Positions 19,839 to 30,115 are shown, numbered from the stretch's first letter. The stretch is DNA of 53,537 bases from Acidobacteriota bacterium (GCA_035471785.1 DATIPQ010000019.1:1-53537), one strand, 5' to 3'. Made by a program: numbers and translations. The notes: generated by a model not told the origin, from the letters alone.

Positions 19839-21169
19839 TAGGACTGCAACTGCCCGGCCATGCCGAGAGAGAAGATCATGACGCCCAAATCGCGGTCGTC
19901 CTGATCGTCCTGGGACCGGAAGGTGCGGCTGCAGCGGATCTCGACTTCTCTGAGCTGCGCCTCTTCCTCGGGCATCAGGTATTGAAGCCGGAACTCTTCG
20001 CCTTCATCGATGAGATGGACTCCCACCAGGGTCCCGTCGACGACAGCCTCCAGCCGGTTGCTGCGGGGCGAGTAACCGTGCACTTGCAGATAGGGCAGTC
20101 CGCCGGGGCTCTGTAGAAAGCAGGTGGCTGACTTGGAAGTCCAGCGGAACCCTTTCTTGTCGCGTTCGTGCCAATACCAGCCCGCTCCGATCTGACGCGA
20201 GCCCCCTCCTTGCTCGAAGTCGATGATGGGACCGAAATCGCGCTCCTCCTGGCCGGAAGGCTGGTGCTGCTCGTAGTACCACTGATGACGCAGCTTGGTG
20301 CGCAGCTTGGCACGCATCTCGCGGCGCACGATCAGTCCCCAGAACTCGGCATGCGGATACCAGCCCAGCCCCAGCCGGGTGAGCCACCCGCGCCAAGGAA
20401 AGAGCTTGCGGTAATCGCTGCGGTCCAGTCCGCAGGGCAGGTCGTGCAGAAAGGCCAGTCCGCTTTGCTTCAGGCAGCGGCGCAAGCGGCCGGGAGTCAG
20501 CAGTTGGATTTCGGCGAAGGAATGGTGCTCCCTCAAAAAGGCGGGATTGCGCCAGGCGATGTAGCGGTCGGCCAAGGCCAAAGGCAGGTACTGCGGGAAA
20601 TAGAGTCCGGTGTGGCCCTCGCGCGGATAGAGCAGGTTGGGCGTGGTCAAAAGCAGCATCCCGGTGGGACTGAGTACGCGCCGCATCTCCTGCAGGAAGC
20701 GCAGGTGCCAGCGGGGACCGCCCGGCAGGTGCTCGATGACGTCGAAGGCGAAGATGAAGTCGAAGCTGCCGCAAGCGAAAGGCAAATCCAGTCCGCTGCA
20801 CTGCATGAAGGAGCTGTTGTCGACCTGGGGCGAAAACTTGAGCACGTGGTGATGGTAGTCGCCGCCGGCATAGAGACGGCATCGGGGGCCGATCAGTTCG
20901 GCCATCCCCCCCGCACCGCACCCGATGTCGAGCACCCTCTTGCCCTGGAAGTCGAGCAGGGCCAAAGGAGCAAAAGCGTCGAGCAGCGCCTGATTGCGCT
21001 TGCGGCTTTGTGACCAGTACTCGACCCAGCGGCGGACGGCCGCCGGGTCGTCCCCGAAGATCTCCCGCGCCACTTCGCCCATGGCGCTGATCCGCGATTC
21101 CTCAGGCTCTGGCTGAGCCGTTTCCTGCGGCTCAAGGGTAGATCTACGTGTCTGCACCGCCTCCGACAT
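19838..21169 (-). CDS. Class I SAM-dependent methyltransferase with C-terminal beta domain
   Basis: 443 residues. The methyltransferase core spans about residues 60-240: VLDIGCGAGGMAELI (motif I), FDFIFAFDVIEHLPG, then MRRVLSPTGMLLLTTPN. The last 150 residues (GAGWYWHERDKKGFRWTSKS, LQVHGYSPRSNRLEAVVDG) form a beta-rich domain resembling appendages in cell-envelope or glycan-modifying proteins. The substrate is unknown. The start at 21169 is 8 nt after TACAAT, with GAAAGG between, so a near-leaderless transcript or a close Shine-Dalgarno is possible. It lies 45 nt downstream of the PIG-L gene on the same strand. Confidence 0.85.
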   Translation of the reverse strand: MSEAVQTRRSTLEPQETAQPEPEESRISAMGEVAREIFGDDPAAVRRWVEYWSQSRKRNQALLDAFAPLALLDFQGKRVLDIGCGAGGMAELIGPRCRLYAGGDYHHHVLKFSPQVDNSSFMQCSGLDLPFACGSFDFIFAFDVIEHLPGGPRWHLRFLQEMRRVLSPTGMLLLTTPNLLYPREGHTGLYFPQYLPLALADRYIAWRNPAFLREHHSFAEIQLLTPGRLRRCLKQSGLAFLHDLPCGLDRSDYRKLFPWRGWLTRLGLGWYPHAEFWGLIVRREMRAKLRTKLRHQWYYEQHQPSGQEERDFGPIIDFEQGGGSRQIGAGWYWHERDKKGFRWTSKSATCFLQSPGGLPYLQVHGYSPRSNRLEAVVDGTLVGVHLIDEGEEFRLQYLMPEEEAQLREVEIRCSRTFRSQDDQDDRDLGVMIFSLGMAGQLQS

Positions 21170-21177
21170 AGCCTTTC

Positions 21178-21183
21178 ATTGTA
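21178..21183 (-). promoter_or_regulatory. -10-like TACAAT, 8 nt before methyltransferase start
   Basis: Minus-strand TACAAT; 8 nt separate it from the ATG at 21169. It lies in the gap to the PIG-L gene. Confidence 0.45.
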
Positions 21184-21214
21184 CCGCTTCCCGCCGCCGG
21201 CGCCCTCAGGCGAG

Positions 21215-21958
21215 CTAACGGATGCCGGCGAAGAGGTCATCGCAGGGACGCTCTCCGATCTCGGGTCCCCAGGCTTGACGGAAGACCTCGCTCTGAAGAC
21301 GCGTGCCATCTTCGTCCTGGGGAAAGAAACAGCGCTGGATGGAAGGCCACTGGGTGCGATGGGCCTTGAGGGCTGCCGCCTTACGCTGGGAGTGGGGACG
21401 GATGTCGAGGATGAAATCGGCGCCGGGGCGTCGGGGCCATGGCGGTTCGGGGGCGGGAAAGTCCCAAGGGGCCTCGAAAGGGGTCCAGAGCAAGCGCTGC
21501 ACCTGATGAGGGGCGCCCAGGTCGATGCGGTAACGGAGATCGGCGGCGGCGGCAACGGCATCGGAAGTAAAGCGGCTGATGGCCACGTGATCGGGGTGCT
21601 GGTTGAGTCCGTGGGGATCGAAAGTGCAGACCACCTCGGGCCGCCAACGCCTGATCAGGCGGGTGAGCCGCTCCCGCATCTCCTCGGCGGGCGCCTCGCT
21701 CAGGTGCTTGTCCTGGTAGCCGAAGACCTCCAAATGCCCGATGTCGAGTAAAGCGCAGGCCTCTTCCAACTCGCCCCGCCGTACCTCGGGCAGTTCTTGG
21801 CGGGTGCAGATGGCGGGTTCGCCCACTTTCCCCTTCTGCCCCAGGGTGGCCGTGGCCAGCACGATGGAGACCCCTTCGGCAGCATAGCGGCAGGAGGTTC
21901 CGGCCACCAGGAAACTTTCGTCGTCAGGATGAGCGTAGGAATAGAGCAAGCAGGCCAT
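21215..21958 (-). CDS. PIG-L/LmbE-family deacetylase
   Basis: Zinc-dependent N-acetylglucosamine deacetylase fold, 247 residues. The metal motif AHPDDE is at residues 9-14 (YSYAHPDDESFLVAGT) and the second signature is NQHPDHVAIS. Members act on GlcNAc-linked lipids or on bacillithiol/mycothiol precursors (BshB/MshB) and mycothiol conjugates; which applies here cannot be told, as no BshA or BshC homologue is seen. The start is supported by AHPDDE lying near the N-terminus and by a TAGACT hexamer exactly 6 nt upstream (leaderless pattern). It is followed on the same strand by the methyltransferase and is divergent from the FmdB-type gene. Confidence 0.92.
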   Translation of the reverse strand: MACLLYSYAHPDDESFLVAGTSCRYAAEGVSIVLATATLGQKGKVGEPAICTRQELPEVRRGELEEACALLDIGHLEVFGYQDKHLSEAPAEEMRERLTRLIRRWRPEVVCTFDPHGLNQHPDHVAISRFTSDAVAAAADLRYRIDLGAPHQVQRLLWTPFEAPWDFPAPEPPWPRRPGADFILDIRPHSQRKAAALKAHRTQWPSIQRCFFPQDEDGTRLQSEVFRQAWGPEIGERPCDDLFAGIR

Positions 21959-21964
21959 GACAAG

Positions 21965-21970
21965 AGTCTA
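21965..21970 (-). promoter_or_regulatory. -10-like TAGACT, 6 nt before PIG-L start
   Basis: Minus-strand TAGACT, 6 nt from the ATG at 21958. No Shine-Dalgarno between. Confidence 0.5.
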
Positions 21971-21988
21971 CACAAAGTGGGCGCGCGA

Positions 21989-22017
21989 TTGACATTGGAG
22001 CGGCAGCGGCTTAGATT
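21989..22017 (+). promoter_or_regulatory. Sigma70-type promoter for the FmdB-type gene
   Basis: TTGACA (21989-21994) with TTAGAT at 16 nt or TAGATT at 17 nt (22011-22017). The leader would be about 40 nt and holds AGGAGG at 22052-22057, a full Shine-Dalgarno, which contrasts with the leaderless-type genes. Confidence 0.6.
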
Positions 22018-22064
22018 GGACGGTTTCAGGGCCTCGGCCTGATGTCGTCATAGGAGGAATATCG

Positions 22065-22397
22065 ATGCCTTTGTACGAATTTCAGTGCAAGGATTGTCAT
22101 CAGACGCTGGAAGTCATTCAAAGAGTCTCTGACCCGCCCCCTCAGGAGTGCCCCCAATGCGGAGGGACCATGACCAAGTTGCTGTCAGCCCCGGCGATTC
22201 GGTTCAAGGGAGAGGGCTGGTATATCACCGACTACTCCAGCAAGGGCAAGGAGCCCAAGAAGGAAGATAAAGACTCCAAGGACAAAGACTCGAAGGGAAA
22301 GGACACCAAGTCAAAAAGCGAGGGCAAAACCGAGAGCAAGACGGAAAGCAAGGGCGAGGGCAAAGCTTCCAAGGAAAGCAAGAAGTCCTCTTCCTAA
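22065..22397 (+). CDS. FmdB-family zinc-ribbon protein with low-complexity charged tail
   Basis: 110 residues. The first 45 form the FmdB/CxxC_CxxC_SSSS zinc ribbon: MPLYEFQCKDCHQTLEVIQR and ECPQCGGTMTKLLSAPAIRF, with Cys8, Cys11, Cys29 and Cys32 as ligands. Residues ~58-110 are almost only Lys, Ser, Asp, Glu and Gly in short repeats (KDSKDKDSKGKD, KTESKTESKGEGK) and should be disordered. The start is certain (AGGAGG 7 nt upstream). Family function is not settled; it was named from an amidase-operon regulator. The tail is longer than the few-residue tails I expect for the family. Confidence 0.9.
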   Translation: MPLYEFQCKDCHQTLEVIQRVSDPPPQECPQCGGTMTKLLSAPAIRFKGEGWYITDYSSKGKEPKKEDKDSKDKDSKGKDTKSKSEGKTESKTESKGEGKASKESKKSSS

Positions 22398-22861
22398 CGC
22401 AGCGCGTGAAAAAGCTTTGATCCAGAGTCTCGCCACGTTCGAGGTGCGACATGCGAAGTTCGAAGGATCCCGCGCAAGGGTGCAATTCGCCAGCCCAGGG
22501 CGCAACCCCGGGTACCGAGGTTGATCCGAATGAAGTTAGGATGCAGCATGACCCTCCGTTCTAGTCCCTGACAGGGACAGAAACGCCAGCCCAGCGACTG
22601 TGTTAGAAGTCAAGTCCGGGCTCGCTGAAGGCGAGCGATTCGCCAGCCCAAGGGACTGTGTTAGAAGTCAAGTCCGGGCTCGCTGAAGGCGAGCGATTCG
22701 CCAGCCCAGGGTCAGCCGCGGCGAGCGCTAGCGAGACGGCGGCGCCACCCTGGGTTTCAGACGGCAAAGGTCCGAACGCTGAAAGCGTGGGATAACGCGA
22801 CAGGGTGGCTCAAAACTTCTGACGCACTGCACTGGCCCGCGGCAGAAAGAGGTGGTGACTC
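22398..22861. other. Repeat-rich 464-nt gap before purD
   Basis: No credible gene. Besides the 58-bp tandem repeat it holds a perfect GTCCCTG-A-CAGGGAC palindrome (22564-22578). Four copies of a CGCCAGCCCA core occur, at about 22486, 22585, 22641 and 22699. A long hairpin has arms CCCAGGGT (22705-22712) and ACCCTGGG (22747-22754). It looks like a cluster of REP-like elements. Confidence 0.6.
22596..22711. repeat. Two tandem 58-bp direct repeats
   Basis: Unit 22596-22653 is repeated at 22654-22711 with one mismatch at its end (CCCAAGG versus CCCAGGG). Each unit starts GACTGTGTTAGAAGTC and holds hairpin GCTCGC-TGAAG-GCGAGC (first copy 22620-22636). Part of the unit's tail also occurs just before unit 1. 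Confidence 0.9.
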
Positions 22862-24148
22862 GTGAAGGTATTGGTGGTGGGATCGGGAGGACGCGAACAT
22901 ACGCTGGCTTGGAAGCTGTCGCAGAGTCCGCGCTTGAGCAAGCTCTACTGCGCGCCAGGTAATCCCGGGACGGCGGGCGTGGCTGAGAACGTCTCCCTCC
23001 AGGCCGACGACTTGGAAGGCCTGCTGGAGTTTGCCGAGCAGCAGCGCATCGACCTCACCGTGGTCGGGCCCGAGGCCCCGCTGGTCGAGGGCATCGCCGA
23101 CCGCTTCCGCGACGCCGGCCTGGATGTTGCCGGCCCCGGCGCGGCGGCCGCCGAGTTGGAAGGCAGCAAAGCCTTCGCCAAGGACTTCATGCAACGCCAC
23201 GGAATTCCGACCGCCCGCTATCGGCTCTTCCAAGAGGCCGAAGCGGCCGCTCAAGCCGTCCGCTCGGGGGAATTCGGGTTTCCCCTGGTGGTCAAGGCCA
23301 GCGGACTCGCCGCCGGCAAGGGCGTCATTATTTGTGCCGGCCGGGACGAAGCCTTGGAGGCCGTAGAGTTCATCATGCGCCAAAGGGCTTTCGGGGCCGC
23401 CGGCGACCAGGTCGTCATCGAAGAGTTCCTGGCCGGGGAGGAGGCCTCTTTCATGGTCTTTACCGACGGCCGCCATCTGCTGCCCATGGTGCCTTCGCAG
23501 GACCATAAAGCCGCCTATGATCATGACAAGGGTCCCAACACCGGCGGCATGGGAGCTTACTCCGAGGACGGCATTCTCGGCGATGAACTGAAAGAGCGGG
23601 TTATGGAAACCGTTATGAAACCCGCTGTGTTGGGCATGGCCATGGAGGGACGCACCTTCCAGGGAGTCCTCTACGCCGGACTGATGCTGACGCCCACGGG
23701 ACCCAAGGTGCTTGAGTTCAACGTACGCTTCGGCGACCCTGAGACCCAGGCCGTGCTGCCCCGCCTCAAGAGCGACCTGCTGGAAATCTACCAGGCCGTT
23801 GCCCAGGGTGACCTCTCGGGCCTCACGCTGGAATGGGACCGGAAAGCCTGCGTATGCGTGGTGCTGGCCGCCAAGGGATATCCCGGAAGCTACCCCAAGG
23901 GAATGAAGATCAGCGGACTGGATATGGCCGCCGAGAGTCGCCATACCCTGGTCTTCCACGCCGGCACAAGACGCAACCAGGACGGAGACGTCGTCAGCAG
24001 CGGCGGACGCGTGTTGGGAGTCACGGCTCTGGGCCATGACCTGGAATCGGCTATCCTGCGGGCCTACGAAGGCGTCAACAAGATCCGCTTCGAGAACATG
24101 TACTGCCGTCGCGATATCGGCGCCAAGGGACTGTCCCGCCACCAATGA
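22862..24148 (+). CDS. purD: Phosphoribosylamine-glycine ligase (GAR synthetase)
   Basis: ATP-grasp enzyme of de novo purine synthesis joining 5-phosphoribosylamine and glycine. The 428 residues match the family. The N-domain starts MKVLVVGSGGREHTLAWKLS; other signatures are TVVGPEAPLVEG, PLVVKASGLAAGKGV, HKAAYDHDKGPNTGGMGAYS and EFNVRFGDPETQ. The start is GTG at 22862, preceded by AGAGGTGG. It stands alone, with no other pur gene in the window. Confidence 0.97.
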   Translation: MKVLVVGSGGREHTLAWKLSQSPRLSKLYCAPGNPGTAGVAENVSLQADDLEGLLEFAEQQRIDLTVVGPEAPLVEGIADRFRDAGLDVAGPGAAAAELEGSKAFAKDFMQRHGIPTARYRLFQEAEAAAQAVRSGEFGFPLVVKASGLAAGKGVIICAGRDEALEAVEFIMRQRAFGAAGDQVVIEEFLAGEEASFMVFTDGRHLLPMVPSQDHKAAYDHDKGPNTGGMGAYSEDGILGDELKERVMETVMKPAVLGMAMEGRTFQGVLYAGLMLTPTGPKVLEFNVRFGDPETQAVLPRLKSDLLEIYQAVAQGDLSGLTLEWDRKACVCVVLAAKGYPGSYPKGMKISGLDMAAESRHTLVFHAGTRRNQDGDVVSSGGRVLGVTALGHDLESAILRAYEGVNKIRFENMYCRRDIGAKGLSRHQ

Positions 24149-24151
24149 GCG

Positions 24152-24171
24152 TTTTTAGTCTAGGCTAAAAA
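24152..24171. promoter_or_regulatory. Palindromic DtxR/MntR-type box upstream of the metal operon
   Basis: A 20-bp palindrome with one mismatched pair, TTTTTAGTCT then AGGCTAAAAA. It resembles the TTAG...CTAA half-sites of DtxR/IdeR/MntR boxes. It sits 84 nt before the start of a DtxR-like regulator gene, 14 nt upstream of the likely -35. It could also act as a hairpin behind purD. Confidence 0.55.
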
Positions 24172-24185
24172 TCTAATTAGGAAGC

Positions 24186-24215
24186 TCGACAACTGCCCCG
24201 CCGCGATGCTACAAT
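24186..24215 (+). promoter_or_regulatory. Likely promoter of the metal operon
   Basis: TCGACA (24186-24191), 18-nt spacer, TACAAT (24210-24215). The leader would be about 33 nt before ATG 24255. Confidence 0.5.
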
Positions 24216-24254
24216 TACCTTTGTGTCCTGTCTCGCCTTGGGGTGTTGCGCATC

Positions 24255-25307
24255 ATGACCGATCCACTGACGGCACTGTTTACTGCGGCTTCGCTGGCGC
24301 TATTGGCCGCTTTTCTGTTCTGGCCCGGCAAAGGGCTCTACTTCCGCCTGCGCGACTCGCAGGAGGCGCGTCGCCGCATCCGCATCGAGGACGTCCTCAA
24401 GCACATCCAAAAGTACGAGAATCAAGGTCTCAAGGCCACCCTGGAGAGCGTGGCGGGAGCGGCCCAGATTTCTCTCGACGAGGCCGGAGAGGTCTTGAGC
24501 GAAATGAAGGAGCAGGGCCTTTTGGCCGTGCAGGGAGGCGACTACGGCCTGACCCGCCGAGGACGCCAGATCGCCCTTCACGTCATCCGCACTCACCGTC
24601 TTTGGGAGCGCTATTTGGCGGACAGGACGGGCTATCAAGAGGCCGAGTGGCATCAGAGGGCCGAGGTCGAAGAGCATCGCCTTTCACGCCAGCAGACCGA
24701 CCGCCTCTTCAGGCAATTGGGCAACCCTACTCACGACCCCCACGGCGATCCCATTCCCAGCGCCGAAGGTCCCATGGTGTCGCATGGCGGACGTCCGCTG
24801 ACGGCAATCGAGAGCGAGCGGCCGGTGCGCATCGTCCACCTCGAGGACGAGCCGGCCACCGTCTATGCCCAACTGGTGGCCGAAGGGCTTCATCCGGGCA
24901 TGACCGTGCGGTTGCTGGACCGCGACGACCGGCGCATCCGTTTTCGCGCCGACGGCGAAGAGCACGTATTGGCTCCCATTCTGGCCGAGAACATCTCGGT
25001 GGTGGCGGCGCCTCAGGACGAGTCGGCCCAGCCGGAAGAGGCCAGCGGACGGCTGAGCGAACTCCAACCGGGCCAACGGGCCCGCGTGGTCAGCGTATCG
25101 CCCTCTTGCCGCGGGTTGGAGAGGCGCCGTTTCATGGACTTGGGCATTCTGCCCGGCACCCTGATTGAAGTCGAGCGCCGCAGCCCCTCCGGCGACCCCA
25201 CGGCCTACCGGGTACGCGGAGCGACCATTGCGCTGCGCCGCCACCAAGCCGGCTACATTCATGTGGGGCAAGTCGAAGAGCCGCAGGCCCAGAAGGAGGC
25301 GTCATGA
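24255..25307 (+). CDS. Membrane-anchored DtxR/MntR-type regulator fused to two FeoA domains
   Basis: 350 residues. One N-terminal membrane helix (~5-24, [18 protein letters not shown]) is followed by a DtxR-like winged helix (~42-105, [20 protein letters not shown]) and a metal-binding dimerisation part. Ligand-type residues are His114, Glu118, His133, Glu137, Glu140 and His141, then [12 protein letters not shown]. Glu137 stands where DtxR has its Cys, as in MntR. FeoA-like SH3 domains follow at ~182-252 and ~265-338 ([17 protein letters not shown]). It overlaps the FeoB GTPase gene by ATGA. It probably senses Fe2+ or Mn2+ and acts with FeoB at the membrane; whether a tethered protein still binds DNA is open. 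ATG 24255 is preferred over GTG 24243 and TTG 24246. Confidence 0.85.
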   Translation: MTDPLTALFTAASLALLAAFLFWPGKGLYFRLRDSQEARRRIRIEDVLKHIQKYENQGLKATLESVAGAAQISLDEAGEVLSEMKEQGLLAVQGGDYGLTRRGRQIALHVIRTHRLWERYLADRTGYQEAEWHQRAEVEEHRLSRQQTDRLFRQLGNPTHDPHGDPIPSAEGPMVSHGGRPLTAIESERPVRIVHLEDEPATVYAQLVAEGLHPGMTVRLLDRDDRRIRFRADGEEHVLAPILAENISVVAAPQDESAQPEEASGRLSELQPGQRARVVSVSPSCRGLERRRFMDLGILPGTLIEVERRSPSGDPTAYRVRGATIALRRHQAGYIHVGQVEEPQAQKEAS

Positions 25308-26176
25308 ACGATAAGCAGACCCCCGAGCGCCTCCGGCCCGTCGACAAGAGCGCCTCTTCGGCCTGCGCGGCCTGTCCCGCCCACAACCTGAGCAATCTGC
25401 GCAGGCTGGGCGTCGACATGGAGGACTGGGACTTCGTTGTGGCCTTGGCCGGCAATCCCAACACCGGAAAGAGCACCGTGTTCAATGCCTTGACCGGACT
25501 GCGCCAGCACACCGGGAACTGGCCCGGAAAGACGGTGACCCGCGCCGAGGGCGGCTTTGAAAGCGGCGGCCACCGCTATAAGATGGTCGATCTGCCGGGC
25601 ACCTATTCGCTGCTCTCCACCAGCTACGATGAAGAGATCGCCCGCGACTTCATCCTCTTCGGGCAACCCGACGTCACCGTCATCGTGGTCGACGCCACCC
25701 GCCTGGAGCGCAACCTCAATCTGGTGTTGCAGGTGCTGGAGATCACCAACCGCGCCGTCGTCTGCTTGAACCTGATGGACGAGGCCCGCCGCCTCAAGCT
25801 CGAGATCGACGAGCGCCGCCTGGCCCGCGACCTGGGCGTGCCCGTGGTACCTACGGCGGCCCGCTACAAGGAAGGGCTGCCGGAGTTGCTGCAGGCCATC
25901 TCCCAAGTCGCCACCGGGGAAGTGATCTGCAAGCCCCACCGCATCGAGAGCGGAGCGGGCGAACTGCGCCAGGCCATCGCCGAACTGTCGCAGCAGATCG
26001 AGGAGCAGTTTCCGGGCATCCCCAACTCCCGTTGGATCGCCCTGCGCCTGCTGGACGGCGACGAGCGCATCATTGAAGCGGTAGAAAACGGCGAACTGGA
26101 AAGCCTGGTGGCCAGCCAGCAGGAGGCTCCCCAACCGGCCGGCGGAACAGGCCTGCGTTTGGAGGCGGCACAATGA
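25304..26176 (+). CDS. feoB (N-terminal part): FeoB GTPase domain as a separate protein
   Basis: 290 residues: soluble G-domain of a ferrous-iron transporter. G1 is GNPNTGKST (50-58), G2 Thr77, G3 DLPG (96-99), G4 NLMD (156-159, where FeoB usually has NxxD). The G5-like [10 protein letters not shown] is followed by a helical insertion-type region. A CAACPAHN motif at residues 21-28 precedes the G-domain and may bind metal (inference). There is no membrane segment; the protein ends where the permease gene begins, with ATGA overlap at 26173-26176. A one-piece FeoB would continue here, so this is a gene fission. Residue 290 lies well past the G-domain, so no frameshift is needed to explain it. 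Confidence 0.9.
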   Translation: MNDKQTPERLRPVDKSASSACAACPAHNLSNLRRLGVDMEDWDFVVALAGNPNTGKSTVFNALTGLRQHTGNWPGKTVTRAEGGFESGGHRYKMVDLPGTYSLLSTSYDEEIARDFILFGQPDVTVIVVDATRLERNLNLVLQVLEITNRAVVCLNLMDEARRLKLEIDERRLARDLGVPVVPTAARYKEGLPELLQAISQVATGEVICKPHRIESGAGELRQAIAELSQQIEEQFPGIPNSRWIALRLLDGDERIIEAVENGELESLVASQQEAPQPAGGTGLRLEAAQ

Positions 26177-27597
26177 GCAACCCAAAGGCTGCCCAGCTTC
26201 TCAAGCGCGCTGAGAGCTTGCGTTGGAAAGTGGGAGCTCAGTTTCAGGACAACCTGATGGAGGCCATCTACACCGATGCCGCCAACATCGCCGACCGGGC
26301 CGTGACGGCGCCTCATGAAAAGCCCCGCTTCGATTGGGAGCGCACCGTAGACGATCTGGTCACCAGCCGCATTTGGGGATTTCCGCTCATGCTGCTGATG
26401 CTGGTGGTGGTCTTCTGGCTGACCATCGCAGGCGCCAACGTGCCCTCCGGCATGCTGGCCACACTGCTGGTGGACAATGGCCACGCCTGGCTCAAGAGCC
26501 TCTCCCAGGCCGTCGGACTGCCCTGGTTTCTGGACGGACTGCTGATCGACGGAATGTACCTGGGAACCGCCTGGGTGATCGCCGTGATGCTGCCTCCCAT
26601 GGCCATCTTCTTTCCTCTCTTTACCCTGCTGGAGGACTTGGGCTACCTGCCGCGGGTGGCCTTCAACCTCGATAACTTCTACCGCAAGGCGGGAGCCCAC
26701 GGAAAACAGGCTCTGAGCACGGCCATGGGATTCGGCTGCAACGCTGCCGGGGTCATTTCCACCCGCATCATCGACAGTCCGCGGGAACGCCTGATCGCCA
26801 TCATCACCAACAATTTTTCCCTCTGCAACGGACGCTGGCCCACCCAGATCCTCATCGCCACCCTCTTCATCGGATCGCTGGTGCCGGCCGTCTACGCCGG
26901 ACTGGTTTCGGCGCTGGCGGTGGTGGCCGTCGCTCTGCTGGGAATCTTCCTCAGCTTCGCCGTCTCCTGGGGCCTCTCGCGCACCGTGCTCAAGGGCGAG
27001 GTGTCGACCTTCAATCTGGAACTGCCGCCCTACCGTCCGCCACGCATCTTGCAGACCATCTACACCTCCCTCATCGACCGCACCATCTTCGTCCTCTGGA
27101 GGGCCATCGTCTTCGCCTTGCCCGCCGGAGCCGCCATCTGGCTGACCTCCAACATCAACATCGGTTCCCAGAGCGTGGCCGCTCACCTCATCGAATATCT
27201 TTCTCCCATGGGCATGCTGCTGGGGCTCAACGGCGTCATCCTGCTGGCCTACGTAGTGGCCATCCCCGCCAATGAAATCGTGATACCCACCTTGCTCATG
27301 CTGACGGTGCTCTCCACGGGCGACCTGAGCAGCTACGGAGAGGGGGCGGGAGTGATGTTCGAGGGCGACCCGGCCGACACCAGGGCCATCCTCGAAAGCG
27401 GAGGCTGGACGCTGCTGACGGCCATCAACCTGATGCTCTTCAGCCTTATCCACAACCCTTGCAGTACCACCATCTACACCATCTACAAAGAAACCGGCAG
27501 CGCCAAATGGACGGCCATAGCTTCCCTGCTGCCGGTGGCCATGGGGCTGGTGGTCACCTTCCTGGTAGCCCAGGTCTGGCGACTGCTCGTTGGCTGA
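26173..27597 (+). CDS. feoB (C-terminal part): FeoB membrane permease domain as a separate protein
   Basis: 474 residues. A ~70-residue cytoplasmic lead (ending [20 protein letters not shown]) precedes about seven or eight membrane helices. Gate and core motifs of FeoB are present: [33 protein letters not shown] and [14 protein letters not shown]. The conserved cysteines thought to act in iron passage are there (GCN, LCN). Later segments [15 protein letters not shown] and [17 protein letters not shown] also match. The lead corresponds to the linker between the G-domain and membrane part in whole FeoB. With the upstream two genes it forms a three-gene translationally coupled operon for ferrous iron (or Mn2+) uptake. 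Confidence 0.92.
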   Translation: MSNPKAAQLLKRAESLRWKVGAQFQDNLMEAIYTDAANIADRAVTAPHEKPRFDWERTVDDLVTSRIWGFPLMLLMLVVVFWLTIAGANVPSGMLATLLVDNGHAWLKSLSQAVGLPWFLDGLLIDGMYLGTAWVIAVMLPPMAIFFPLFTLLEDLGYLPRVAFNLDNFYRKAGAHGKQALSTAMGFGCNAAGVISTRIIDSPRERLIAIITNNFSLCNGRWPTQILIATLFIGSLVPAVYAGLVSALAVVAVALLGIFLSFAVSWGLSRTVLKGEVSTFNLELPPYRPPRILQTIYTSLIDRTIFVLWRAIVFALPAGAAIWLTSNINIGSQSVAAHLIEYLSPMGMLLGLNGVILLAYVVAIPANEIVIPTLLMLTVLSTGDLSSYGEGAGVMFEGDPADTRAILESGGWTLLTAINLMLFSLIHNPCSTTIYTIYKETGSAKWTAIASLLPVAMGLVVTFLVAQVWRLLVG

Positions 27598-27707
27598 GCC
27601 TGACGGCTGGTGATTGCGAGCAGCCTCATACCGCCGAGAGCAATTAGGCCTTCACCGCGGTCGCTGAAACTTGACGCGTGTGTGAACTTGCTGGCCGCCT
27701 GGCGGCC
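27595..27707 (-). repeat. Dispersed intergenic repeat, copy B (convergent-gene junction)
   Basis: Minus-strand copy of the element at 19725-19838. It fills the gap between converging feoB and ligA. Its first stem is GGCCGC-CAG-GCGGCC (27693-27707). Relative to copy A the fifth base changed from A to G and its partner from T to C, keeping the pair. Confidence 0.8.
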
Positions 27708-29738
<2,031 letters not shown>

Positions 29739-29835
29739 GCATCCAGCGGGGACGCGGCGGCAAAGAGCCTTGCCGGCGGGTAATGAAAAGATGAAGCAGA
29801 GGAGCTCCGCCCCGGCCCGGAAAAGGCTCCGGCCC

Positions 29836-29866
29836 TTGGACTTTCAAGGGGAGTCTCTGCTATGAT
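29836..29866 (+). promoter_or_regulatory. Promoter of the small zinc-finger-like gene
   Basis: TTGGAC (29836-29841) and TATGAT (29861-29866), spacer 19 nt. ATG 29876 is 9 nt downstream, so the mRNA would have almost no leader. Confidence 0.45.
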
Positions 29867-29875
29867 GCTTCGGCG

Positions 29876-30115
29876 ATGAGCTTGCCGGTTGTCAGCAAGA
29901 TGCTCTTCACGATTACCTACCCGCCTCGGCGGGCAGTGAGGCATGTGCCCTTGATGAAGCTGCGTGCGCTGGCTCATAAACAGCTCCCCGATCTGGACGT
30001 GATCGATACCATCGATCACCTCTTCAAGTGTCCTCGCTGTTTTGACAATTACCGGCGTATCGTGAGCGCCCGCATGATCCCCGCGCCCCCGCCGCCCGGC
30101 AAGAAGTCGGCTTGA
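29876..30115 (+). CDS. Small protein with a ZAS-like HxxxCxxC zinc motif
   Basis: 79 residues, not recognised as a named family. The motif HLFKCPRC (HxxxCxxC, near residue 48) resembles the zinc-binding motif of anti-sigma-factor ZAS domains. The rest is basic and proline-rich at the end (PAPPPPGKKSA), with no membrane segment. Being a gene is supported by the promoter-like TATGAT just upstream and by a strong terminator 58 nt after its stop. Alternatives are a regulator of a sigma factor encoded elsewhere or a small nucleic-acid-binding protein. Confidence 0.6.
   Translation: MSLPVVSKMLFTITYPPRRAVRHVPLMKLRALAHKQLPDLDVIDTIDHLFKCPRCFDNYRRIVSARMIPAPPPPGKKSA

Noticed and set aside
22225-22505. 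Short minus-strand frames over the fmdB tail and the repeat-rich gap
   Set aside because: Cys- and Phe-rich or Arg/Ala translations without recognisable domains or start signals; antisense to a Lys/Ser low-complexity region.
22596-22711. Tandem repeats considered as a CRISPR array
   Set aside because: The units are contiguous 58-mers with no unique spacers, and no cas gene is present.
24243-24248. Upstream GTG/TTG starts for the DtxR-FeoA gene
   Set aside because: ATG 24255 has better spacing from GGGG and places the membrane helix at the N-terminus. The choice changes at most four residues.
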